Part shown: positions 7,112-13,342 of the stretch, one piece after another | Numbering within the stretch: the stretch's first letter is position 1 | Layout of the letters: each line of letters starts with the position of its first letter | Source: Nitrospinota bacterium | GTDB lineage: Bacteria > Nitrospinota_A > UBA7883 > JACRLM01 | DNA length: 23,482 bases | Assembly (NCBI GenBank): GCA_015231995.1 | Contig: JADGAO010000019.1 | Location: forward strand, 1-23,482 | Direction of reading: 5' to 3' | Notes under the pieces: model-generated | Seen by the model: the letters and a program-made list of their open reading frames with translations, nothing else | The model's database searches: none | Told to the model about the DNA's origin: nothing | Translations under genes and position numbers: made by a program

Positions 7112-9409
7112 TTAGACTCGTCTCACATGGTAAAGAGGGTACCCCCCATATTGTTTCGGCAGATAAATATGGCCCGCGTAATTAACGGCCAGGGAACTCA
7201 CATTCAGGCTCGATACGATTGCGGCGAATTCCTGGCTTCCATAAACATAACCGGGCGGCGTTATCTGCTCTATGCGAGCGGCGCGGCTGACGTGCGTGCC
7301 TGTATAAACTTCCGTTTGAAGCACGGGATCAGTGTAACGCTCCACCGGGCCGGCATGAAGCCCGATACGCAGATTAAGATCCTTCGGAAGGTTTGAGGCT
7401 TTCCAATCCGCTTTCGCGCAGAGATCGCACAAATCCAGGGCAAACAAACCGGCGGCCTCCACCGAAGAAAAGAGCATGTGGATGGCGTCGCCCCATGTGT
7501 TGCGGAACAATATGGATGAGCTATATCCAGAGGCGATTCGAGCAACCATGCCAAGAAAGTTGTGGATGAACGGCTCTATCTGCTCTTCGGATAATTTCGA
7601 ATAGCCGACGACATCGCCGAATAACATGGCGCACACCCGGCGGGTGGACGCTCCGGGCAATTTCCGGGACCCTGCATCCTCGTTTTCGCTCCGGGCGCTG
7701 ATTGCAATCTCGTTTCTGTTCCCACTGCGGGTCTCGGGGGGAGCTTGGCGCAGGAGTTTTGCGATATCTATGATGTTTGGGGATATCCCCCGGTCGCGCC
7801 AAAGCTTGACCATGGAGGCTGTCCCCCCTTCGCCATCGCCTTCGTTGCCATCCCACACCGCCAATGGCGCGATTTGGGTATCGAGAATCGCCGCCCTAAG
7901 CTGGGTTAAGCCCACAAGCAAAAGGTTGGTATATTCAAAATCAAGAGCGTTTGCGGCGTGTTGCTGTGGATTGGCCTCCAAAAGATGCGTGGCATGGCGC
8001 AGTACCCGCCGTAGCCTGTTTCCCCAGGAGCCGCTTACCACGTCAACGCTGAGCGTTCGAAAAGACTGAAGGGCGCAAGGTATGACGATATTGATTTCGA
8101 CATCGTCGGGGTTTGCCGCTTTACTCCGCCTTTTCGCCATCTCTTCGAGAAATATGATGTCGGACCCGCAGGCGGCGGACGAATAGCTCACGTTGGCGTT
8201 GAGCGCTTCGAGCTTGAGGGCGATTTCTTCGCGAATCCCGCGTTCCAGCGATGCGGGAAAGCGAGGGTGCGCTCGTCCGGGCGAATCAATCATGTGGCCG
8301 GAAAACACCACAACCTGCGGAAGCTTGAGGCAATGGTCGAAGCGGGAGGGGTTTTCGCCCAAATACCCCAAAATGTGCCGCAGTTGCCGCCGGGTGGACG
8401 TCAACAGGCGGTATTTCCCCTGCCCGATGGCGCCAGCCTGCGTGTAAAACGCTTCGGCGTCTTTCCATCGCCCCAGAATGGCCGCTGTCTCGGCGAGCGT
8501 CGCGATTGTCCAATAATCGGACCCTCCACGCCTTATGTCTAACTTGCACAGATGGTGGGCTTCGGCGGCAAGAGTGCGCGCCTTGCTCGGCATACCGGCG
8601 AACAGCGCGGTGGTGGCCGCGTTAACGCCCGTGTAAATAGCCTGGTCGCGCCACTGCTTTCCGCGCCGCGATATCGCTTTACGATATCCCTCCAGGTACA
8701 GGCGGTAGGCCTTCTTCATATGGCTTGCGCTGTTCAATTTCCATGCGAGGTCCTTGAATGTCCGGGCAAGTATGCCGATGGTGTCGCTATCGGCTTTGCC
8801 CGTATCGTACAAAGCCTTCAGGATCGTAGCCGCTTTCTCCACGGCGCCCGTCTCCACCAGCGTTAAAGCGAGCATAGAGCGCATCCGCACGTTATGCGGG
8901 TCGTGCTTGAGCGCGGTGGAAAAGATGTCGTAGGCCACAAGGGGCGAACCTTTTTGCAGAGCTTCCTGCCCGACCTTTTCATATATTTCACTCGGAAACC
9001 GCTGACCCTGTTCGGCGATCGCGTACCAGTGATTAATGATGGCCGAAGAGTCGGGCAAAGCGTCTTTCACGGATAAACCGGCGCTCTGGTTTCGTGACTG
9101 CCTGGAGCCGTTTTCCGCCTTTGCCACCCCTTCCTGCAACCGCGCCGCGCCATCGGCGGATAATGACTCGCTCAACGATTTCCTGGCCAAGTCCAGCAAC
9201 CTCGTTCTGGTTGACGACGGCAATTGCGAAAATGGAACTGCGCGCCGAAACGGCCTCTTTGCGCCTTTCCGTAGAACGGCGGCTCTCGTTTTGGGGAATG
9301 GCTCTTCGCCGGCCAGGCTATTGTAGAGGCGCTCCATGAATTCCATTAGCGCGATGTCCGACACTGGCGGAAAGAGCGTCGAGACCGTTTGCTGGTTTTC
9401 CTTTTTCAA
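7112..9409 (-). CDS. TPR / Rossmann-like / class III nucleotidyl cyclase protein
   Basis: 765 residues. Residues about 130-350 form TPR-like helices of the type preceding this architecture (TRAF-binding/DUF4071-like). Residues 363-550 form an alpha/beta domain starting V-V-V-F-S-G-H-M-I-D with a later A-A-C-G-S-D-I-I-F-L-E motif and A-V-W-D-G; it looks like a SLOG- or TIR-type nucleotide-handling Rossmann fold. Residues 592-765 are a class III adenylate/guanylate cyclase domain with metal-binding D599 (F-G-D599-V-V-G-Y) and D641 (N-T-W-G-D641). The transition-state Arg is kept (V-S-R-A-A-R712-I), but Ser stands where Asn is usual. The start is TTG, preceded by GGGAG 10 nt upstream and an extended -10 promoter 30 nt upstream; the next ATG is codon 22 (9346). 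It likely makes cAMP or cGMP in the cytoplasm in response to a signal read by the N-terminal modules. Base preference cannot be decided. Confidence 0.82.
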   Translation of the reverse strand: MKKENQQTVSTLFPPVSDIALMEFMERLYNSLAGEEPFPKTRAAVLRKGAKRPFRRAVPFSQLPSSTRTRLLDLARKSLSESLSADGAARLQEGVAKAENGSRQSRNQSAGLSVKDALPDSSAIINHWYAIAEQGQRFPSEIYEKVGQEALQKGSPLVAYDIFSTALKHDPHNVRMRSMLALTLVETGAVEKAATILKALYDTGKADSDTIGILARTFKDLAWKLNSASHMKKAYRLYLEGYRKAISRRGKQWRDQAIYTGVNAATTALFAGMPSKARTLAAEAHHLCKLDIRRGGSDYWTIATLAETAAILGRWKDAEAFYTQAGAIGQGKYRLLTSTRRQLRHILGYLGENPSRFDHCLKLPQVVVFSGHMIDSPGRAHPRFPASLERGIREEIALKLEALNANVSYSSAACGSDIIFLEEMAKRRSKAANPDDVEINIVIPCALQSFRTLSVDVVSGSWGNRLRRVLRHATHLLEANPQQHAANALDFEYTNLLLVGLTQLRAAILDTQIAPLAVWDGNEGDGEGGTASMVKLWRDRGISPNIIDIAKLLRQAPPETRSGNRNEIAISARSENEDAGSRKLPGASTRRVCAMLFGDVVGYSKLSEEQIEPFIHNFLGMVARIASGYSSSILFRNTWGDAIHMLFSSVEAAGLFALDLCDLCAKADWKASNLPKDLNLRIGLHAGPVERYTDPVLQTEVYTGTHVSRAARIEQITPPGYVYGSQEFAAIVSSLNVSSLAVNYAGHIYLPKQYGGYPLYHVRRV

Positions 9410-9438
9410 TTCTGCGGAGCTCCCGAGGATATGCGGAC

Positions 9439-9447
9439 ATTATATCA
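9439..9447 (-). promoter_or_regulatory. Extended -10 promoter for the cyclase gene
   Basis: Read on the minus strand this is TGATATAAT, a perfect TATAAT with a TGN extension, about 30 nt before the TTG start. There is no good -35 at 16-18 nt (a TTGGCA lies 22 nt upstream), as is usual for extended -10 promoters. The predicted transcript start near 9432 leaves a short leader and supports TTG 9409 as the initiation codon. Confidence 0.5.
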
Positions 9448-9493
9448 GCGCGGTGGTTGGGGGCATTGCCAATTCTCGCTCATGAGTTTTCAT

Positions 9494-9522
9494 TTGATAA
9501 ATACCAGGGAGGCTTCTAAACT
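9494..9522 (+). promoter_or_regulatory. Sigma70-type promoter for the cNMP-binding gene
   Basis: TTGATA (9494-9499), 17-nt spacer, TAAACT (9517-9522): five and four of six consensus matches. It lies about 90 nt before the ATG of the cyclic-nucleotide-binding gene and is back-to-back with the cyclase promoter, so both could share regulators in a 50-bp region. Confidence 0.4.
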
Positions 9523-9530
9523 TGGTGGAC

Positions 9531-9626
9531 ATGGCAAATTATACGCATATCAATAATGTCATAATAGACGGCGGGCTGGCCAAACAACCCGTTAACGATT
9601 CCGCTGGAGGCAACGATGGAAGGTAA
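9531..9626 (+). CDS. Possible 31-codon leader ORF overlapping the cNMP-binding gene
   Basis: An ATG-to-TAA ORF of 31 codons begins a few bases after the predicted transcript start and ends 11 nt inside the next gene. A purine-rich GGTGG lies only 3 nt before the ATG, so initiation would be near-leaderless or poor. It has no recognisable similarity. It may be chance; if translated, its stop overlapping the next start would couple the two. Confidence 0.18.
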   Translation: MANYTHINNVIIDGGLAKQPVNDSAGGNDGR

Positions 9627-10194
9627 GCCGAACTTTCCAGGGATAAACAACGAGGATAGCCGCGGAGCCGATTCTGCGTCCGCCAAAGCCGAGGAAAAGA
9701 GCGCCACGCCCCACTCCAACAATGCGGATCAACTTAAGCGAGAATTGCCTGGACACGAGAAAACATCGCCGTGGAAAGGGATAATCAGGTCGTTGCGGTT
9801 CTTTAACGATTTTTCGACCGGGCAATTCGACGAACTTTTCTTGCAGTCCAAACTAATGAAATACGAGAAGAAGGAATATATCGTCAGGGAGGCCGAACCT
9901 GGCGCCGCCTTTTACATCATGCTTAAAGGCTCTGCGACTATATACAAGATGGATGTTTTCAAGTCGAAGAAAAACATCGGGAAGCTCGTGGCTGGCGACT
10001 GCTTCGGCGAGATATCGTTCCTGCTGAATAAAAAGAGAACCGCCAGCATTTTGCCGACTGAAGAGTGCATAGTATTCCAGATTTCCGGCGAGGATATCCA
10101 GAAACTGTCAAATGAGACGCAGGTGAAAATATTCCACGCCTTCAGCGCGATGCTGGCGCGCCGTCTCGACGAAGTCAGTTCGCGCAATATCTAG
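9616..10194 (+). CDS. Stand-alone cyclic-nucleotide-binding protein (CRP/PKA-R-type cNMP domain, no DNA-binding domain)
   Basis: 192 residues: a disordered polar N-terminus (about 1-50), a helix, then one cNMP-binding domain (about 61-190). The phosphate-binding cassette is canonical, F130-G-E132-I-S-F-L ... R141-T-A-S; E132 and R141 are the residues that grip the ribose 2'-OH and the cyclic phosphate in CRP and PKA regulatory subunits. The domain ends in a helical lid with no helix-turn-helix, so this is not a CRP-like transcription factor but a small receptor that presumably acts on a partner protein. GGAGG lies 6 nt before the ATG. It is divergent from the nucleotidyl cyclase gene, whose product is the obvious ligand source, and lies 133 nt before the vWA/PilZ-like gene on the same strand. 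Ligand identity (cAMP versus cGMP) is not decided by the motif. Confidence 0.85.
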   Translation: MEGKPNFPGINNEDSRGADSASAKAEEKSATPHSNNADQLKRELPGHEKTSPWKGIIRSLRFFNDFSTGQFDELFLQSKLMKYEKKEYIVREAEPGAAFYIMLKGSATIYKMDVFKSKKNIGKLVAGDCFGEISFLLNKKRTASILPTEECIVFQISGEDIQKLSNETQVKIFHAFSAMLARRLDEVSSRNI

Positions 10195-10327
10195 CTAAAT
10201 CTTGAAATCCTCCGCGCAATCTTCAGAAAAAACCCGAATAGCGGCGGCCCGGAACAAAACCGTCCAGTTTCATTTATGACGCACAGGAAAATATACGCCA
10301 TGCCCTTCGACGGCGCGGAGGGCCTTC

Positions 10328-11995
10328 ATGCCTCCAGGAGGAAAGAACGGCTCCATTCGTGGACAGATGTATGGCTTTGAAGCGGGGCCGCAGATGCTAC
10401 GCAAACTGAAATGTCTCAGCTTCGGCCTGGCTATAGCCCTGGCTACGCCGGGCAAGGCCATTTGCGAAACGGTTGAAGGCGATCTGGTCGTCATTTTCGA
10501 TCAATCCGCATCCATGCAGGAGTACCCGCCCCGGCTTGTCGCCAAACTCTGGTTGCAGACGTTCCTGAACACTTTCGCCCATTCCCGCCACATGGCTCTC
10601 GCCGGATTCGACGAGAAGGTGAGCGTCCGTTTGCGCGTCCATTCTGCGGATGGCAAAGGGCTCAAGTCGCTTAAAGAGAGGCTGGACAAAACCCCTTCAA
10701 CCGGACGGGTTACGGATTTTGACAGGGTCTTCAGCTTCCTGCTTGATTATCCCGATCGGATCGCCATAGCCGTAATAGTCTCCGACGGCATTCCAGATAT
10801 TTACGACGAGAGGCTCAAGCAGTTGAGCAAAACGGTCCGTGACGACCCCCGATATAAAGACTTGAACAGGCGTTATGCGGCGATGTGGGCGCAGGGGCTT
10901 TCAAGGGCCGAACGCTTTAATCGGCTCGAAGAGCCTTATGAGGCGCGCAATCTCGAGTTGATCGCCCAAAAGCTGGGAAAGCTCAAGGAGAGGCTCGGAG
11001 GGAAACTGGTGTTTCTCGATGTTTCAGGAGGCGGCGGGCGTTTTGCCGATTGGTCGCGCCTTGCCGGCGGCAAATTGATCGCCGTTTCAAAAGGCGATGA
11101 AGACAACACGTCCGAAAGGTTGCGGGCCGCTTTCGCCGAGCTACAAACGATGACCAGCGAGCGCATCAAGGAGAAACTTCCCGAAAATCATTCCGAAAAA
11201 ATCGAGGTTCCACAGGCTCCCAAAACGAAGGAGACGCATGTCGAAGCGCCCAAGCCTCCCGTCAGCCACGACAATGCCCCTCCTGCGGCGCCGGAACCAG
11301 CCAGGCCATCTTTCAACGCAACCCTGATATTGGCGTTTGCCGCCATAATCATCGCCGCCGCATCTTATTTGTATCGGCGCAGGCGACAAATGAAAGAAAC
11401 GCCCAGCACAGCTGACGCCGGAGGACAAAACGACGATATCAGTCAATCCGCCCCCCAGGCGATTGAAGAGATTGCGGAAGAGGCGCCTCCCTCTTTCGAG
11501 ATGTTCGATGAAAGCGTATATATAGATTCCGTCCGCAGGAAATATGGCGCAATGGTCGCCATCTCCCCGGAAGCCGCCAGGCAATATATTGACAACGCCA
11601 TTAACGAGGCGCGGGAGGCTGGCGACGAGGCGAGAATAAAGGTTTTGGAGGCCGAGCGTCGCAGTATCCTGTTCGACCGGCGCGTATCGCTTCGCGTCCC
11701 CGTCCCGCGCGGCGCGATGTACGCCTTGTGGACGGACGCAAAAGGGCAAAAGAAAAAGGCCCCTATAATCAACATCTCGATGCACAGCGCGCTTCTCGAC
11801 GCTCCCGATTTCTCGGGCGACAAGATTGACGAAATCGTCTGCTCGAAACCCGAAGGCGTGTTTATCATATTAAGAAGCAGAATGACCCGGCGTTCGGAGT
11901 CGCAGGTTATTGCCACGCTGGACGAATTCGCGGATAATATCCTCGACAAGATGAAATGGATAGAGACTTTGACGCGAATTAACGATGATAAATAA
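10328..11995 (+). CDS. Membrane protein: signal sequence, vWA (MIDAS) domain, TM helix, PilZ-like domain
   Basis: 555 residues from an ATG with GGAGG 6 nt upstream. Residues 24-47 form a signal peptide or anchor; an ATG at 10394 (codon 23) would place it at the very N-terminus but has a weaker ribosome site. A von Willebrand A domain (51-255) has the full MIDAS set: D58-Q-S60-A-S62, T129 and D153 (V-S-D-G). A Pro/Ala/Lys-rich linker, one transmembrane helix (about 331-349, followed by RRRR) and an acidic linker lead to a C-terminal domain with PilZ hallmarks: R452-V-S-L-R456 (RxxxR) and N492-I-S494 followed by S-A instead of the usual xxG. Topology would put the vWA outside the cytoplasm and the PilZ-like domain inside. 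PilZ domains bind cyclic di-GMP; whether this divergent one does is unknown. The next gene starts 3 nt downstream. Confidence 0.75.
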   Translation: MPPGGKNGSIRGQMYGFEAGPQMLRKLKCLSFGLAIALATPGKAICETVEGDLVVIFDQSASMQEYPPRLVAKLWLQTFLNTFAHSRHMALAGFDEKVSVRLRVHSADGKGLKSLKERLDKTPSTGRVTDFDRVFSFLLDYPDRIAIAVIVSDGIPDIYDERLKQLSKTVRDDPRYKDLNRRYAAMWAQGLSRAERFNRLEEPYEARNLELIAQKLGKLKERLGGKLVFLDVSGGGGRFADWSRLAGGKLIAVSKGDEDNTSERLRAAFAELQTMTSERIKEKLPENHSEKIEVPQAPKTKETHVEAPKPPVSHDNAPPAAPEPARPSFNATLILAFAAIIIAAASYLYRRRRQMKETPSTADAGGQNDDISQSAPQAIEEIAEEAPPSFEMFDESVYIDSVRRKYGAMVAISPEAARQYIDNAINEAREAGDEARIKVLEAERRSILFDRRVSLRVPVPRGAMYALWTDAKGQKKKAPIINISMHSALLDAPDFSGDKIDEIVCSKPEGVFIILRSRMTRRSESQVIATLDEFADNILDKMKWIETLTRINDDK

Positions 11996-11998
11996 AAT

Positions 11999-13342
11999 AT
12001 GAGCCGGTCATTCGCTCATGGACTCGTCTCGGCCGCTATCTCCCCCATCGTTTACCCTCCAGTGTTTATCGTCGCATTTTTAGGGAAGCTTTTTGGAGGG
12101 GATGATGCCGCCGAACAGCCGCCGGAACAGGCAGGCGGCTCCGTTAAAAAAGACCTTTCAAACCAGATAGAGTCTCTCCAATCCCAAAAAGCCATGGCCG
12201 AACATGCGATTGCGGGACTGGCCGAAAGAGAACGCTCCCTGCGTAGCGCCATCGCAGGCTACGAAATGGAGTTGCGGGAAAAAGAAACCGCCAGCCGCAC
12301 AAGAGATGAGCAGGAGCTTCTTGACGCGCAAAACAAAAAAGAGGCTCTCAGCCAGATAGAGTCCCTCCAATCCCAAAAAGCCATGGCCGAACATGCGATT
12401 GCGGGACTGGCCGAGAAGGAACGCTCCCTGCGTAGCTCCATCGCAGGCTACGAAATGGAATTGCGGGAAAAAGAAACCGCCAGCCGCACAAGAGATGAGC
12501 AGGAGCTTCTTGAGGGGCGAAGCAGGGAAACCAAACTGAACCTGGAGCTTGAAACGAAAAAACGGGAGTTGGAGCGGCAACTTGCCCTTGTCAGCGATGA
12601 AATGGCCCAAAAACGCCTCGCAAGCGAAGAGCGGCTCCAGCAGGAAATAGCCGGGCTTCGGAAGCGGGCGGAAATAGAGTTGGCCGCCGAGCGAGATAGG
12701 GGACTGGCGAACATCCTGCGAGAAGTCGAGGCTCGCCGCTCCGAACAGTTTTCCAGGCTTGAAGAAGAGTTGCGCCAGAGCCGCGACAAAACTCTGATGG
12801 AACAAGGCTACCTCAACGATCGCATGTCCGAAATCAATCATGCTCTCGCCGAAACCCGCGAAAAAGGATTGGCCGCCATCGAGGAAGAATTTGGCATCCG
12901 CAAAACCGAAATCGGGAGAGAAGCCGCCAATTTGCGGGAAAGCAGGCTGTCGGAGTTGGAAACGGAGCTTGCCGAACGGAAAAAGGGCGTTGAAAAGGAG
13001 ATAGAGCGTCTCCGCGCCGAATCGGAGCTGACGATTAAAACCCAGCGCGAACGCGACCGGTCGGAACTGAATCGGGAGCGAGGCGCCCTCGAGGCGGATA
13101 TCGCCAAAGAAATTGAAGCGGCGCGCCAGAACGCCTTCGCAGAGCTGGAACGCGCCATCGCCGAACGCAGGGCAAAGTCCGAAGAGGAAATCAGGACGAA
13201 GCAAAAAGGGGCGCTGGCTTATATCGAATCATGGACGGAACGTGAAACGGCCCGTCTGCGCGACAGGCTCAAGGAGGAATTCGACATACAGCTGGAGGAA
13301 ATGCGCAAACAGTTGCAGGCGCAATCCGGCAAAACCAAGTAA
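11999..13342 (+). CDS. Membrane-anchored long coiled-coil protein with recent internal duplication
   Basis: 447 residues. Residues 9-33 are a hydrophobic, proline-containing stretch (I-V-Y-P-P-V-F-I-V-A-F-L) likely to anchor or hairpin into the membrane. A Gly/Asp/Pro-rich spacer follows, then about 390 residues of Glu/Arg/Lys/Ala/Leu-rich continuous coiled coil with no enzymatic motif. Residues 56-109 are repeated almost exactly at 119-172, with a period of 63 residues. The start is 3 nt after the vWA gene stop, so the two are co-translated and probably work together. The stop codon ends at 13342 and the opposing STAND gene ends at 13343, with no base between. A role as a cytoplasmic stalk or scaffold attached to the inner membrane is inferred from composition; low-complexity coiled coils give weak homology signals, so similarity to other coiled-coil families should be treated cautiously. 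Confidence 0.75.
   Translation: MSRSFAHGLVSAAISPIVYPPVFIVAFLGKLFGGDDAAEQPPEQAGGSVKKDLSNQIESLQSQKAMAEHAIAGLAERERSLRSAIAGYEMELREKETASRTRDEQELLDAQNKKEALSQIESLQSQKAMAEHAIAGLAEKERSLRSSIAGYEMELREKETASRTRDEQELLEGRSRETKLNLELETKKRELERQLALVSDEMAQKRLASEERLQQEIAGLRKRAEIELAAERDRGLANILREVEARRSEQFSRLEEELRQSRDKTLMEQGYLNDRMSEINHALAETREKGLAAIEEEFGIRKTEIGREAANLRESRLSELETELAERKKGVEKEIERLRAESELTIKTQRERDRSELNRERGALEADIAKEIEAARQNAFAELERAIAERRAKSEEEIRTKQKGALAYIESWTERETARLRDRLKEEFDIQLEEMRKQLQAQSGKTK
12164..12513 (+). repeat. Near-identical 161-bp direct repeat inside the coiled-coil gene
   Basis: Bases 12164-12324 and 12353-12513 match at all but six positions by eye, separated by 28 bp (period 189 bp). The period equals 63 codons, i.e. 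nine heptads, so the duplication keeps both reading frame and coiled-coil register. Three of the six differences are clustered at one GAAAGA/GAGAAG site. Confidence 0.95.

Noticed and set aside
10275..10380. Short ORF before and into the vWA gene
   Set aside because: It overlaps the vWA gene in another frame and lacks a ribosome site; the GGAGG fits ATG 10328 instead.
12158..13204. 348-codon open frame antisense to the coiled-coil gene
   Set aside because: Phe/Leu/Gly-rich composition is the mirror of Glu/Lys/Ala codons; it even repeats where the coiled coil is duplicated. Not a membrane protein gene.
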